A DNA stretch of 64,000 nucleotides from Mycobacteriaceae bacterium. Lineage in GTDB: Bacteria > Actinomycetota > Actinomycetes > Mycobacteriales > Mycobacteriaceae. The stretch covers positions 1 through 64,000 of the forward strand of contig JAQYQB010000007.1 in NCBI GenBank assembly GCA_028726465.1, read 5' to 3'. Of the stretch, positions 47,637-57,918 are shown piece after piece. The position numbers and the translations under genes were made by a program. Below the pieces are notes generated by a model. The model searched no databases and was not told the DNA's origin. It worked only from the letters and a program-made list of their open reading frames with translations. Each line of letters begins with the position of its first letter. Position 1 is the stretch's first letter.

Positions 47637-48626
47637 CTAGTCACTTTCTGCGCTTTCGGCGAGCGCGCCAGCGCCACCGACGATCTCTGTAATTTCCTGG
47701 GTAATCTGCGCCTGACGGGCCTGGTTGGCCACGCGGGACAGGTCCTTGACCAGGTCCGTCGCGTTGTCAGTTGCAGACTTCATGGCGGTACGACGAGCCG
47801 CGGACTCGGAAGCGGAAGCCTCCAAGAACATCGCGAACAGGGTGCGTGAGACGTACTGCGGAAGCAGGGCTTCCAGCAGGCTGTCCGCGTCCGGTTCGAA
47901 ATCAAAGTCCGAGCTCAGTTCCTCAGTGTTCCCGCTATCGGAGAGCGCCGACTCACCCTGGTTCAGTTCCACCGTATCAATGACCGGCTCGATGGGCAGC
48001 AGCTGCTGCGCGCGAGCGGTCTGAGTCAGCATGGACTCGAACTCGGTGTAGACGACGTGCACCTGGTCGAAGCCGCGGACCGGCTGGCCCTCGCCCTCGG
48101 CGTGCAGGCCCTCGCGAGCCTTGGTGGTGCCTTCGGAACCAGCGATGAACCCTTCCACGATGTGGTGGCGGACGTCGTGCGTCTCGTTCCACGTCGGGTC
48201 CTGGGAAAAGCCGGACCAGCTGCCGGCCACTTCTTCCTCACGGAACTGGTAGTAGCCCACGCCCTTGTTACCAGTGACGTAGCGAGCTACCTCGTAGCCC
48301 TCCTGCTTGAGGAGAGCTTCCAGTTCGGCGGCCTTCTTAAACACGTTGTTGTTGTAGCCACCGCACATACCGCGGTCGGAAGAAACAACCAGCACGGCCG
48401 CGACCTTGGCGTTGTCGCGCTGTCGCAGCATCGGGTGATCCAGCGAGCTGGCGGCCGCCAGGCGGTTCATCACTGCGTTGAGCTCCTGAGCGTAGGGCAC
48501 GGATGCCTCCACTCGGGCCTGCGCCTTGGTAATGCGCGAGGTAGCGATGAGCTCCTGAGCCTTGGTGATCTTCTTAGTGGAGTTGACGGACCGGATACGG
48601 TCGCGCAATTCACGAAGAGTTGCCAT
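47637..48626 (-). CDS. atpG: ATP synthase gamma subunit with acidic insertion
   Basis: 329 residues, about 40 longer than E. coli gamma. The rotor coiled coil is formed by the N-terminus (ATLRELRDRIRSVNSTKKITKAQELIA) and C-terminus (ESAARRTAMKSATDNATDLVKDLSRVANQARQAQITQEI type). Between them lies an acidic stretch near residues 215-250 (ESALSDSGNTEELSSDFDFEPD) that has no counterpart in E. coli; mycobacterial gamma also carries an insertion linked to suppressed ATP hydrolysis. Ribosome site GGGAGGAAAG. Confidence 0.96.
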   Translation of the reverse strand: MATLRELRDRIRSVNSTKKITKAQELIATSRITKAQARVEASVPYAQELNAVMNRLAAASSLDHPMLRQRDNAKVAAVLVVSSDRGMCGGYNNNVFKKAAELEALLKQEGYEVARYVTGNKGVGYYQFREEEVAGSWSGFSQDPTWNETHDVRHHIVEGFIAGSEGTTKAREGLHAEGEGQPVRGFDQVHVVYTEFESMLTQTARAQQLLPIEPVIDTVELNQGESALSDSGNTEELSSDFDFEPDADSLLEALLPQYVSRTLFAMFLEASASESAARRTAMKSATDNATDLVKDLSRVANQARQAQITQEITEIVGGAGALAESAESD

Positions 48627-48681
48627 GGTTTACTTTCCTCCCTTCTTAATCAATCGACTTTGTGTCCTCGTAAGCGCGAGC

Positions 48682-50322
48682 CTACTTGGAAGCCTTTCGG
48701 GAGACGTTGAGCTCGGTCTTCTTAACCTCGTCGGCATCGAGCGGCTCAACCGGAGCCTCGGAGCCCAGGTTGTGGCCCTCGGTGGTGCGGAAGGTCGGGG
48801 TGAAGTCCTTAGCCGCGGAGACCAAGGCGTCCTTGGACTCGTCGGTGAACGGAACGCCGCCGGCGATCTGCTCGTAGACCTGCGGGGTGTTGGCCTGCAG
48901 GTACTCGTGGACCTCGGTCTCGAAGCGACGCACATCTTCGACGGGAACGACGTCGAAGATGCCCTGGTCCGCCAGGAAGATGGACACCATCTGGTATTCC
49001 ACCGGCTGCGGAGAGGACTCGCTCTGCTTGAGCAGCTCAACCAGGCGCTGGCCGCGCTCCAGCTGGGCCTTGGAGGCGGAGTCCAGATCGGAAGCGAACG
49101 CAGCGAACGCCTCCAGGTCACGGTACGCAGCCAGGTCCAGACGGAGGTTACCGGCAACCTTCTTCATACCCTTGGTCTGCGCAGCGCCACCGACACGGGA
49201 GACGGAGACACCGACGTTAATAGCCGGGCGCACACCTTGGTTGAACAGGTCAGACTCCAGGAAGACCTGGCCGTCGGTAATGGAGATGACGTTGGTCGGA
49301 ATGAACGCGCCCACGTCGTTTGCCTTGGTCTCGATGATCGGCAGTGCGGTCATCGAGCCTGCGCCCATGTCGTCGGACAGCTTGGCGGCACGCTCCAGCA
49401 GGCGGGAGTGCAGGTAGAACACATCGCCCGGGTATGCCTCGCGTCCCGGCGGACGGCGCAGCAGCAGGGAGATGGCACGGTAGGCCTCGGCCTGCTTGGT
49501 CAGGTCATCGTAGATAACCAGGACGTGGTTGCCCTGGTACATCCAGTGCTGGCCCAGAGCGGCACCGGAGAACGGTGCCAGCCACTTGAAGCCGGCGGAA
49601 TCCGAAGCAGGGGCGGCCACGATGGTGGTGTAGTCCAGCGCACCGTGATCGGCCAGGGTCTGGCGCACACCAGCGATGGTGGAGCCCTTCTGACCGATGG
49701 CCACGTAGATACAACGGACCTGCTTGTTCTTGTCGCCAGATTCCCAGTTGGCCTTCTGGTTCAGGATGGTGTCGATGCAGACCGCGGTCTTACCGGTCTT
49801 ACGGTCACCAATGATCAGCTGACGCTGACCGCGACCGATCGGGGTCATGGCGTCGATAGCCTTGATACCCGTCTGCATCGGCTCTTCGACCGGCTGGCGC
49901 TGCAGCACGGACGGTGCCTGCAGCTCGAGGGCGCGGTCTTCTTCGCTCTCGATCGGGCCCATGCCGTCAATCGGCTGGCCCAGCGGGTTGATAACGCGGC
50001 CGAGGAATTCCTCGCCCACGGGAATGGAGAGGACCTCTCCAGTTCGCTTAACCTCGTCGCCCTCCTTGAGGGACTCAAAATTACCCAGCACCACAACACC
50101 GATGGAATTGGTGTCCAGGTTCTGTGCAACGCCGATTACGCCGCCAGGGAACTCGAGCAGCTCATTCGCCATAACAGACGGCAGGCCAGAAACCTGTGCA
50201 ATACCGTCAGCTGCCGAAATGACCACGCCGACCTCCTCACGGGAGGCCTCCGCGGAGTAGCTCGAGGTGTAGTTCGCAATCGCGCTACGGATCTCATCGG
50301 AGGAGATCGTCAGCTCCGCCAT
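48682..50322 (-). CDS. atpA: ATP synthase alpha subunit with C-terminal extension
   Basis: 546 residues. Walker [12 protein letters not shown], and the conserved Arg finger region [15 protein letters not shown]. About 35 residues at the C-terminus ([26 protein letters not shown]) extend beyond the E. coli subunit; in mycobacteria a comparable extension inhibits ATP hydrolysis, so a similar role is plausible. The ORF starts further up at 50355, but ATG 50322 has AGGA at the right distance and starts the canonical [10 protein letters not shown] sequence. Confidence 0.98.
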   Translation of the reverse strand: MAELTISSDEIRSAIANYTSSYSAEASREEVGVVISAADGIAQVSGLPSVMANELLEFPGGVIGVAQNLDTNSIGVVVLGNFESLKEGDEVKRTGEVLSIPVGEEFLGRVINPLGQPIDGMGPIESEEDRALELQAPSVLQRQPVEEPMQTGIKAIDAMTPIGRGQRQLIIGDRKTGKTAVCIDTILNQKANWESGDKNKQVRCIYVAIGQKGSTIAGVRQTLADHGALDYTTIVAAPASDSAGFKWLAPFSGAALGQHWMYQGNHVLVIYDDLTKQAEAYRAISLLLRRPPGREAYPGDVFYLHSRLLERAAKLSDDMGAGSMTALPIIETKANDVGAFIPTNVISITDGQVFLESDLFNQGVRPAINVGVSVSRVGGAAQTKGMKKVAGNLRLDLAAYRDLEAFAAFASDLDSASKAQLERGQRLVELLKQSESSPQPVEYQMVSIFLADQGIFDVVPVEDVRRFETEVHEYLQANTPQVYEQIAGGVPFTDESKDALVSAAKDFTPTFRTTEGHNLGSEAPVEPLDADEVKKTELNVSRKASK

Positions 50323-50403
50323 GTTCTTCCTACTCTCGGTAGTATCGTCCAGCAATTACTTAAAGTTTGTGTCGTAGTCTTCACGTAGAGACCGTCAACG
50401 ACT

Positions 50404-51222
50404 CTACTTGGCCATCGAGGCCCGCAGGCGGGAAATCTTGCCCGCCGTGGAACCGTCGATAACCTCGTCGCCGACGCGAATAGTCATGCCACCGAGGAGG
50501 CTGGTGTCAACCTCAGAGTGAATGGACATCGCACGACCATAAATCTTGCCCAGCTTCTCAGCGAGTACTGCCTGCTGGCCTTCGTTCAACTCACCCGCGC
50601 TGACCACGTGTGCGACCTCGCGCCCCTGCAGCTTGGCTGCCAGCGACGCCAGATTGGCAACGTCGTCGATCGGATTCTGCTCCGGGCGTCCGATGGCCTG
50701 CAGCGCGAGCGCCTCAGTGAACATCGTGACCTTGCCGTAGAGCACGTTAGCCAACAGCCCGCGCTTCTTGGCGGACTTGGCAGTGCGGTCGGAAAGCAGC
50801 TGGGTCAGTTCGCCCTCGCGGTCCAGGATGCGCGACAGGCGGAAGAGCTCGTCTTCCACCTGGCCGAGCTTCCCCTCGGACTCTGCGCCCCGCAGAAGGG
50901 AACGGCGGCCCAGGGCCACCAGGCCCCGAACCAGGTCCCGGCCGGAAGACCACTTGGCGGAGGCAACCGCCTCCAGCACCTGCTGGGTGCTGGGGGCAAC
51001 CTTGCCGCCGAAGAGGTCAGCGACCAGCTTCTTGCGGGTCTCTTCCGAAGCCGCGGCGTCGGACAGGTCGGCGCGCAGTTTGCGCTCACCATCCAGGACG
51101 TCGACAACTTCGAAGAGTTCGAGGCCGGTTTGAGCGGCAACCGCTACGGCGGTGGACTCGCCCAGGATGTTATCCAGGGTCGACTCCACGCCGGCGAGTG
51201 CTTCGCGGCTAGCTGCCTTCAT
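50404..51222 (-). CDS. atpH: ATP synthase delta subunit
   Basis: 272 residues, longer than E. coli delta (177). The C-terminal half holds the family pattern (LTQLLSDRTAKSAKKRGLLANVL; VVSAGELNEGQQAVLAEKLGKIYGRAMSIHSEVDTSLLGGM type). In mycobacteria this subunit is fused to a second b-like domain; here delta stays separate from atpF, and the N-terminal extension is moderate. It connects F1 to the peripheral stalk. ATG is 9 nt after TAGGAGG, six bases after atpF. Confidence 0.95.
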   Translation of the reverse strand: MKAASREALAGVESTLDNILGESTAVAVAAQTGLELFEVVDVLDGERKLRADLSDAAASEETRKKLVADLFGGKVAPSTQQVLEAVASAKWSSGRDLVRGLVALGRRSLLRGAESEGKLGQVEDELFRLSRILDREGELTQLLSDRTAKSAKKRGLLANVLYGKVTMFTEALALQAIGRPEQNPIDDVANLASLAAKLQGREVAHVVSAGELNEGQQAVLAEKLGKIYGRAMSIHSEVDTSLLGGMTIRVGDEVIDGSTAGKISRLRASMAK

Positions 51223-51228
51223 AGCCTC

Positions 51229-51798
51229 CTACTTTCCGGCCGGTGCCACAGTGTCGAGCTCGGACAAGAAGTTATCAATGGTGGAAGACTGCTTGGCGGA
51301 GTCAGAAAGCTCGCCGCCCAACAGCTTCTCAGCCAGGTTGATGGAGTTTTGTCCGATGTCGGAACGCAGATCGGAGATGACCTGGGTGCGGGAAGCCTGC
51401 AGCTGCTTTTCGCCATTGGCGATAATGCGGCGGGACTCCTCCTCGGCCTTCTCCTTGGCTTCGGCCTCGATCTGCTTGCCGCGCTCGCGCGCCTGCTCAC
51501 GGATCTCAGCTGCCTCTGCACGGGCATCTGCCAACTGCGCGTTGTACTTCTCGAGGGCTGCCTTGGCCTCGGCCTGCTGGGCCTCGGCGCGCTTCAGGCC
51601 ACCCTCAATCCGGTCCTCACGCTCTTGCAACAGCTCCTGGAACTTCGGAAGCACGAACTTCCAGAAGACCAAGAGGATGATGATGAACGGGATCAGAGAC
51701 CAGACGATGTCATAGAGCTTGGGCAGGAGGATGGAGTTGCCGCCCTCCATAGGCAGCTCCTCGCCCTCCGCCGCAAGGTAGTAAAAGACGTTGTTCAT
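51229..51798 (-). CDS. atpF: ATP synthase b subunit
   Basis: 189 residues. One N-terminal membrane helix ([19 protein letters not shown]) and a long charged coiled coil ([30 protein letters not shown]) forming the peripheral stalk. Ribosome site GGAGAC. Lies 44 bp after atpE. Confidence 0.96.
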   Translation of the reverse strand: MNNVFYYLAAEGEELPMEGGNSILLPKLYDIVWSLIPFIIILLVFWKFVLPKFQELLQEREDRIEGGLKRAEAQQAEAKAALEKYNAQLADARAEAAEIREQARERGKQIEAEAKEKAEEESRRIIANGEKQLQASRTQVISDLRSDIGQNSINLAEKLLGGELSDSAKQSSTIDNFLSELDTVAPAGK

Positions 51799-51842
51799 AA
51801 GTCTCCAGTCTTAAAAGGGGTTTGTGTGTGAAACGCGCGCTT

Positions 51843-52160
<318 letters not shown>

Positions 52161-52187
52161 TCAGTTGGCCGCGTCGTTCGCGCGTGT

Positions 52188-52976
52188 TTAATGCGAATCT
52201 GCGTGCAGTGATAGTTCGATGTATACGGCGGTCAGCAGGGCGAAGATGTACGCCTGCAGGAAGATGATGATGATCTCGTATACGGTGAACAAAACCGCTG
52301 CGATCAGAGTCACACCAGACATCGCGGTCCAGCCATTCAGCTGCCAGAAGAAGAAGTTGGTAGCCGAGTACAGCAGGACCAAGATGATGTGGCCGGCCAG
52401 GAAGTTCGCCATAAGACGCAAGGCCAGCGTGACAGGACGCAAGATGAACGTCGAGAAGAACTCGATCGGCACAACCAGCAAGTGCAGAGCCGGCGGCAGG
52501 TTAGGAATAACCACCGACGACTTCAGGAACTTGCCGAAGCCATAGCGCTTTGCACCGGCGTAAATCATCGCGATATACGCCACGATGGCCAGCACGATGG
52601 GCATGCCGATACGGGCATTCGCCGAAATATTCAGGCCTGGGATGATTGTCGAGACGTTCCAAAACAGAATGCCGAAGAAGATGGACGCCAAGATCGGCAG
52701 GAACCGACGGCCTTCCTTCTTCCCCAAGATGTCTTCTGCGATGTGAACGCGGACGAAATCCAGCCCGTATTCCGCAACGTTCTGCAAACCCTTCGGAACC
52801 AGCTTCGGGTTCCGGAAGGCGACTACAAACAGGATCACCAAGATGGCCGCCATGAGCAGGCGGACCAGCATCAAGCGATCCAGCGCGAACGGTGTATCCG
52901 CAAAAAGGATATGGCCGTAATATTGCCCCGGGAAAAATTCTGGATCCAGTTCGGGTGCGTGAAAGCTTCCCTTCAT
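52188..52976 (-). CDS. atpB: ATP synthase a subunit
   Basis: 262 residues. Five to six membrane helices; the essential Arg lies in PVTLALRLMANFLAGH and the C-terminal helix is FLQAYIFALLTAVYIEL. It forms the proton half-channels against the c-ring. I took ATG 52976, starting MKGSFHAPELDPEFFPGQ, which is the start typical of corynebacterial AtpB; the ORF is open to 53093 but the extra residues are not AtpB-like. A Shine-Dalgarno is not obvious. First gene of the operon. Confidence 0.94.
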   Translation of the reverse strand: MKGSFHAPELDPEFFPGQYYGHILFADTPFALDRLMLVRLLMAAILVILFVVAFRNPKLVPKGLQNVAEYGLDFVRVHIAEDILGKKEGRRFLPILASIFFGILFWNVSTIIPGLNISANARIGMPIVLAIVAYIAMIYAGAKRYGFGKFLKSSVVIPNLPPALHLLVVPIEFFSTFILRPVTLALRLMANFLAGHIILVLLYSATNFFFWQLNGWTAMSGVTLIAAVLFTVYEIIIIFLQAYIFALLTAVYIELSLHADSH

Positions 52977-53553
52977 GGCCAATGTCGTAACGCTCAGCGT
53001 TCTCTCCCGTGTTCGGGCCGTATGAGTGTCGAATTCATACGGTGCGATGGACGTCTCAAACTCTCTGCCGCAACAACGGACTCCGTCGCACATCAGCGAT
53101 GCTGCAGCAGGGATTCACCGCAACGGACTATAAGGCGTTGCAGTCCGTCACTTACAGACTGCGGACCCTAGATCCGCGGTAACCCGCAGGAAATTCTAGC
53201 AGCTTGTTATCGAAATTTCGCACGCGGGGGCCCAGTTTGTGCAAGTAGCCGGCCGGAAACGCGAACAAATGGTCCACTCTCGGCCCAAAACTGCCCGTTC
53301 CCACCGAAAACCCAGGCGGGTAAGGTTAATCACAGCCTTATGCTTTAGTCCCCCGCGGGGGTGACCAGCACCGCCCAAATACACCCCCGACCACCCCATT
53401 AGCCGACCTTGTCGGCCTTTGCCGCGCCTTCTTCCCTACCGACTTAGCCCCCGTATACCCCACGCGATCCGGCCCGCCCGGGCCCTACACGACGAAGCGC
53501 CCAGGACAGCTTGTTCTTGGGCGCAACGCGAGCGGGAGTGACAAGGTCCTGGC
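52977..53553 (-). promoter_or_regulatory. Non-coding region upstream of the ATP synthase operon, with candidate promoters
   Basis: About 577 bp without a gene. On the minus strand two good -10 hexamers can be seen: TAGAAT (complement of 53193-53198) and TATAGT (complement of 53128-53133), giving 5' leaders of roughly 150-210 nt for atpB; their -35 elements are poor. A perfect 12-bp palindrome CCCCCGCGGGGG lies at 53350-53361. No operator was identified with confidence. Confidence 0.4.
53497..53524 (-). terminator. Hairpin after the AtpI-like gene
   Basis: GCGCCCA (53497-53503) pairs with TGGGCGC (53518-53524), extended inward with G-T and A-T pairs. It is 29 bp past the stop of the AtpI-like gene, with no T-tract. 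Confidence 0.45.
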
Positions 53554-54012
53554 TTAGGACACGTAGGTCACCCGCGAGGTGATAATCCCCCACACCTCGG
53601 TCCCCAGCACGATAATCAGCGCCAGGATGACGGTCACGAAGAGGGCGACGTTGTCGTAGAAGTCCATGCCGCGGATGGCCAGCAAGACAATAATCAAGAA
53701 AACAACCTTGACCAACCAGCCTCCGAGGACGACCGCCATGGTGGTCGACGGGCTGGAGTTGGCGGTCACGAGCACGGACAGCGCGGTCAGCAGGACGAAG
53801 CCGCCGCCGATGGCCGCTCCGAGCAGCACGCCCCAGATGCCGGGCAGGTCTTTGGCCCAGCCCCAGCCGACCAGCGACAGCACGGTCACGACAGCCAGCG
53901 CCATGGAGCCGAAGCGCACCGCGCGCACCATCGGCCGGCGGTGGTCGTCGAACTCGGAGCGCAGGGCCCCGCCGTTCGGGTTAGTTTGCGTGGAATCAAA
54001 GCTTTCAGACAC
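53554..54012 (-). CDS. AtpI-like membrane protein upstream of the ATP synthase operon
   Basis: 152 residues with four membrane helices (SMALAVVTVLSLVGWGWA; WGVLLGAAIGGGFVLLTALSVLV; MAVVLGGWLVKVVFLIIVLLAI; NVALFVTVILALIIVLGT). Small four-helix proteins before atpB are called AtpI and are thought to help c-ring assembly or Mg2+/Ca2+ uptake. The start is GTG 54012 with TAGGAT 8 nt upstream, so it probably has its own leaderless promoter. It lies about 580 bp from atpB, so it is not tightly coupled to the operon. Confidence 0.8.
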   Translation of the reverse strand: MSESFDSTQTNPNGGALRSEFDDHRRPMVRAVRFGSMALAVVTVLSLVGWGWAKDLPGIWGVLLGAAIGGGFVLLTALSVLVTANSSPSTTMAVVLGGWLVKVVFLIIVLLAIRGMDFYDNVALFVTVILALIIVLGTEVWGIITSRVTYVS

Positions 54013-54047
54013 GAATACGAATCCTACAGGTTTAACGGGTGGACCTA

Positions 54048-55211
54048 CTAGCGCGGCTTATTCGCCGCGGCTGGCACGCGGCCAATCTTGCCGGCGCGCA
54101 GCGGGATGAGCGTGGCGACGGCGGCGGTCACGATGGCAACGGCCGTGGCCCCGGCCGCCACGGGCACGGGCACGACCGAGAAGCTCACCGCCCCGAAGGC
54201 GACGGCCGAAACCCACAGGTAGAGCACCAGCACGGTACGGCGGTGCGTGTGCCCCAGCGACAGCAGGCGGTGGTGGATGTGGGCCTTGTCGGCCGAGAAC
54301 GGGGATCGTCCCTGGGACAGGCGGCGGATGACCGCCCAGACCAGGTCGAGCACGGGAATGAAGACCGCGGCGACGACCACGATGAGCGGCGAGAGCACCG
54401 CCACCATGTCGGCACCTCCATAGAGCGACATGTTGATCTTGCCGGACACCGACGTCGAGGCGGCCGCAAGCAAAAGGCCGATGAGCATCGAGCCGCTATC
54501 GCCCATGAAGATGCGGGAGGGCTCGAAATTGTGCGGCAGAAAGCCCGCGCACATGCCCACGAGGCCGGCCGCGATGATCGCCGGCGGGTAGGCCGAGACC
54601 GCCCCGCCCTGGTCGTGCAGCACCGTCAGCGAGAAGATCAGGATGGCCCCGCCCGCGATGAGTCCCAGGCCGGCGGCCAGGCCGTCCAGCCCGTCGACGA
54701 AGTTGATCGCGTTGACCAACAGCACGGTGATGAAGATGGTCACCAGCGAGGACTGGAACTGATCCAGCAGCAGCGTGGTGCCGCCGCCAAAGGGCACGAA
54801 CAACAGCGACCAGGTCAACCCCAGGGCCGAGAGCAGGGTCGCGGCGACCAGCTGCCCGGCCAGCTTCACCAGGGCGGAGAGCTCGACCAAGTCGTCGACG
54901 ATGCCGACGAGCACGATAGCCGTCGCCGCCCAGATCACCGCGGTCATCTCCGGGGTGACCGGCATGAAACCGCGGGTCAGCGCCGGCAGCTGGGCCGCGA
55001 AAAAGACCGCGGAGATAAACCCGGTGTACATGGCCAGCCCGCCCAGCTGGGGCGTGGGCTGGGAGTGGCTGTCGCGTTGGCGCACCTCGGCGACTTGGCC
55101 GCTGCGCACCAGCAGCGAGCGCACGATGCCCGTGGTCAGGTAGGTGATAATCGCCGCCACGAGGATCACGAGTCCGATCTCGCGCAGCGGCACCCCGGCT
55201 CCGCCTAGCAT
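54048..55211 (-). CDS. wecA: Decaprenyl-phosphate GlcNAc-1-phosphate transferase (WecA/MraY family)
   Basis: 387 residues with about 11 membrane helices. Conserved motifs: RDSHSQPTPQLGGLA, NAINFVDGLDGLAAG (catalytic DGLDG), FLPHNFEPSRIFMGDSGSM and KAHIHHRLL, the WecA/MraY HIHH motif. In actinobacteria the wecA homologue starts linker-unit synthesis joining arabinogalactan to peptidoglycan by moving GlcNAc-1-P onto decaprenyl phosphate. The start overlaps the stop of tsaC (TAATG), so the two are translationally coupled. Same genomic spot as in mycobacteria, between tsaC and the ATP synthase genes. Confidence 0.92.
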   Translation of the reverse strand: MLGGAGVPLREIGLVILVAAIITYLTTGIVRSLLVRSGQVAEVRQRDSHSQPTPQLGGLAMYTGFISAVFFAAQLPALTRGFMPVTPEMTAVIWAATAIVLVGIVDDLVELSALVKLAGQLVAATLLSALGLTWSLLFVPFGGGTTLLLDQFQSSLVTIFITVLLVNAINFVDGLDGLAAGLGLIAGGAILIFSLTVLHDQGGAVSAYPPAIIAAGLVGMCAGFLPHNFEPSRIFMGDSGSMLIGLLLAAASTSVSGKINMSLYGGADMVAVLSPLIVVVAAVFIPVLDLVWAVIRRLSQGRSPFSADKAHIHHRLLSLGHTHRRTVLVLYLWVSAVAFGAVSFSVVPVPVAAGATAVAIVTAAVATLIPLRAGKIGRVPAAANKPR

Positions 55212-55879
55212 TAGGCTCCCGGGCGGGTCCGCAGAGCCTCGGCGGAGACCCCGATAACTTCGGAGATCTGTTCGGCCGAGATGGCGCCCTCCCGCAGCAG
55301 GTAGGGCTGCGGCGCGGCCAGGTCGATGATGGTCGACGGCTTGCCGATGGCGGTTTCCCCACCGTCCAGGTAGACCGACACCGACTTGCCCAGCTGTTGC
55401 TTAGCGGCGATCGCCGTGGTCGGCGGCTGGTGGCCGGAGATATTGGCGCTGGACACCGCCATCGGGCCGACCTCCCGGAGCAGCTCGATGGCGATAGGGT
55501 GCAGCGGCATGCGCAGCATGACCGTGCCCCGGGTATCCCCCAGGTTCCACGGCAGGCTGGGCGCCTGCGGCACGACGATGGAAAGCCCGCCCGGCCAGAA
55601 GGCCTCGACCAAGAGCTTGGCCTGGTCGGAGTACGTGGCAACGAGGCCCTGGATGGTGTCCCAAGAGCCGATGAGCACCGGCACCGGCATGTCCGGGCCG
55701 CGGTGCTTGGCGGCCAGCAGGTTGGCTACCGCGTCGTTGTCGAAGGCGTCGCAGCCGATGCCGTAGAGGGTATCCGTCGGCAGCACCACCAGGCGCCCAG
55801 ACTTCGCCGCCCGAGTCGCCGCAGCGATTCCTTCCGCGCGCCCGGCCTCGTCAGCGCAACTATAGATTTTGCCTTGCAT
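55211..55879 (-). CDS. tsaC: L-threonylcarbamoyladenylate synthase (TsaC/Sua5)
   Basis: 222 residues. It makes the activated threonylcarbamoyl unit for t6A37 in tRNAs reading ANN codons. Signature segments: GRLVVLPTDTLYGIGCDAF, KHRGPDMPVPVLI, GTVMLRMP and AVSSANISG. ATG 55879 is preceded by GGGAGAAG. Its stop overlaps the wecA start by one base; it lies 87 bp after prmC. It has only the TsaC core, without the Sua5 C-terminal domain. Confidence 0.95.
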   Translation of the reverse strand: MQGKIYSCADEAGRAEGIAAATRAAKSGRLVVLPTDTLYGIGCDAFDNDAVANLLAAKHRGPDMPVPVLIGSWDTIQGLVATYSDQAKLLVEAFWPGGLSIVVPQAPSLPWNLGDTRGTVMLRMPLHPIAIELLREVGPMAVSSANISGHQPPTTAIAAKQQLGKSVSVYLDGGETAIGKPSTIIDLAAPQPYLLREGAISAEQISEVIGVSAEALRTRPGA

Positions 55880-55966
55880 CAACTTCTCCCACGAAAAACT
55901 TAAGTTCTCTGGTTTTTGATCTCGGTGTCTTTTGGCACCGCTCCCCTGGTTGCGGAAGCTTTAACC

Positions 55967-56839
55967 CTACTCTGTGCACTGCGCGCGCACGAAGCGGGCG
56001 GTGCCGGTGAGATCGAGCATTGGTTCTACTGTACTAAAGGCACCGGTGTCCCGAAGGACGCTCTGCACGGCCGCGGAGGTGGCATCGTCGTGCTCGACGC
56101 CAAGCCACCCGCCCGGGGCCAGCCAGCGCGTCAGGTTGCCTGCCATGGCCCGGATGACGTCCATGCCATCCGATCCGGCGAAGACCGCCTCGGCCGGGTC
56201 GTGGTAGACCTCCGGGGCCAGGTCCGGCGACTCCGGCACGTAGGGCGGGTTGGTCACCAGCACGTCGACGCGCCCGTCTAGCTCCGGCAGCAGGGCCCGA
56301 TCGCACACGTCGCCTTCGACGAGCTCCACCTCCAGCCCCAGTTCGGCGAAGTTGCGCGCGGCATACTCCGCGGCCTGGGGGGACTTCTCGACCGCCACCA
56401 CGCGGGCGGCGGGCACGAGGTAATAGGCCAGATAGGCAGCCAGGGCGCCCGAGCCGGTGCAGAGGTCGAGGATCGTCAAGCGGGAGCTATCCCCCCGCTT
56501 AATCAAGCCCTCAGCCTTGCCTTTAGCCCAGTCGGCCAGGACCTCGGTCTCCGGGCGTGGGATGAAAACCCCGGGCCCCACCGCGAGATCGAGCGGGCCA
56601 AACGGCGCGGTGCCCACGATGTGCTGCAGGGGTTCGCGCTGCTCCCGTCGCCGAACGAGCGGCTCGAGGGCGAGCTCGAAGCCGGGCATCGTCGGCTCAT
56701 GCAGCGGGATATCCAAGTGCCCGCAGCCGATGAGGTGGCTCATCAAGAGGCGGGCGTCGAACTCCGGGGAGGCCACCCCGGCCGCGGACAGCCGCCGGGT
56801 GGTCTCCTGGAGCAGGCCCGCGTAGGTGCCGGGGGCCAC
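55967..56839 (-). CDS. prmC: Peptide chain release factor methyltransferase PrmC
   Basis: 290 residues. N-terminal helical domain binding the release factor (LLQETTRRLSAAGVASPEFDARLLMSHL), then a SAM domain with ILDLCTGSGALAAYLA and the glutamine-methylating VTNPPYVPES motif. It methylates the Gln of the GGQ motif in RF1 and RF2; RF1 (prfA) is encoded immediately upstream, two bases before the GTG start at 56839. Coupling of target and modifier is common in bacteria. Confidence 0.95.
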   Translation of the reverse strand: MAPGTYAGLLQETTRRLSAAGVASPEFDARLLMSHLIGCGHLDIPLHEPTMPGFELALEPLVRRREQREPLQHIVGTAPFGPLDLAVGPGVFIPRPETEVLADWAKGKAEGLIKRGDSSRLTILDLCTGSGALAAYLAYYLVPAARVVAVEKSPQAAEYAARNFAELGLEVELVEGDVCDRALLPELDGRVDVLVTNPPYVPESPDLAPEVYHDPAEAVFAGSDGMDVIRAMAGNLTRWLAPGGWLGVEHDDATSAAVQSVLRDTGAFSTVEPMLDLTGTARFVRAQCTE

Positions 56840-56841
56840 TG

Positions 56842-57918
56842 CTAGCCTTCGGCCTCGAGGCGCTCGGCGCGCTCCTGGTTCTGCAGGGCAGTGATGAGAT
56901 CGCCCATGTCGCCGTCCAGCACGGAATCCAGGTTGTTGGCCTTGTAGCCGATCCGGTGATCCGTGATGCGGTTTTCCGGCCAGTTGTAGGTGCGGATGCG
57001 CTCGGAGCGGTCCATGGTGCGGACCTGGGAGGCGCGCTGCTCGGCGTCCTCGGCCTCGCGGGCCTCGCGCTCCATCTGATCCAGGCGGGCCTGCAGCACC
57101 TGCAGGGCGCGCGCCTTGTTCTGGATCTGGGAGCGTTCCTTCTGGCAGGTGACGATGAGCCCGGTGGGCAGGTGCGTGATGCGCACGGCGGAGTCCGTCG
57201 TGTTCACGCCCTGGCCGCCCTTACCGGAGGAACGGTAGACGTCGACGCGGATGTCCTTTTCGTCGATATTGACCGACTCGACCTCGTCCGGCTCCGGGTA
57301 GACCAGCACGCCGGCCGCCGAGGTCTGGATGCGGCCCTGGGACTCGGTCACCGGCACACGCTGCACGCGGTGGACGCCGCCCTCGAACTTGAAGACGGAC
57401 CACGCGCCGTCGCGGGACGGGTTCTTCGACTTGAAGGAGATGGTCATGTCCTTCACGCCGCCCAGGTCGGACTCGTTGAGGCCGAGCACCTCCCAGCTAA
57501 AGCCCGTCTTGTCGGCGTAGCGCTCGTACATGCGGGCCAAGTCGCCGGCAAAAAGCGCGGCCTCTTCCCCGCCGGCGCCGGCCTTAATCTCCATGATGAT
57601 GTCCTCGGCGTCGTGCTCGTCGCGCGGGGCCAACAGGTCAGCGAGCTTTTCTTCCAGCTCGACGACCTCGCCCTCCAGGCGGTCCGCCTCGGCCTGGAAG
57701 TCATGGTCCTCGTAGGCCATCTCCTTCGCGTCCTCGAGGTCGGCGCGAGCCTGGTTGAGCTCGTCGTTGACCTGGATGATGGGCCGCAGCTCGGCGTAGC
57801 GCTTGGACAGCTTCCGGAATTGGTTCTGGTCGCCGGCGACCTCCGGGTCGGCCATCTGCATTTCCAGACCCTGGTATTCGGAGACGATGTCGTCGACCAG
57901 CGAAACCTGGCTAGCCAT
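56842..57918 (-). CDS. prfA: Peptide chain release factor 1
   Basis: 358 residues. The stop-codon recognition tripeptide is PVT within [17 protein letters not shown], and the GGQ motif is seen as [13 protein letters not shown]1 reads UAA and UAG. ATG 57918 shares its A with the rho stop codon (TAATG), so translation is coupled to rho. Confidence 0.97.
   Translation of the reverse strand: MASQVSLVDDIVSEYQGLEMQMADPEVAGDQNQFRKLSKRYAELRPIIQVNDELNQARADLEDAKEMAYEDHDFQAEADRLEGEVVELEEKLADLLAPRDEHDAEDIIMEIKAGAGGEEAALFAGDLARMYERYADKTGFSWEVLGLNESDLGGVKDMTISFKSKNPSRDGAWSVFKFEGGVHRVQRVPVTESQGRIQTSAAGVLVYPEPDEVESVNIDEKDIRVDVYRSSGKGGQGVNTTDSAVRITHLPTGLIVTCQKERSQIQNKARALQVLQARLDQMEREAREAEDAEQRASQVRTMDRSERIRTYNWPENRITDHRIGYKANNLDSVLDGDMGDLITALQNQERAERLEAEG

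Noticed and set aside
53281..53345. AAGGTTAATC-like sequence before atpB as a DtxR site
   Set aside because: Only one half of the palindrome matches; ATP synthase is not a known iron-regulated target.
54039..55208. 389-residue plus-strand ORF rich in Gln, Asp and His
   Set aside because: Antisense to wecA, which has all family motifs.
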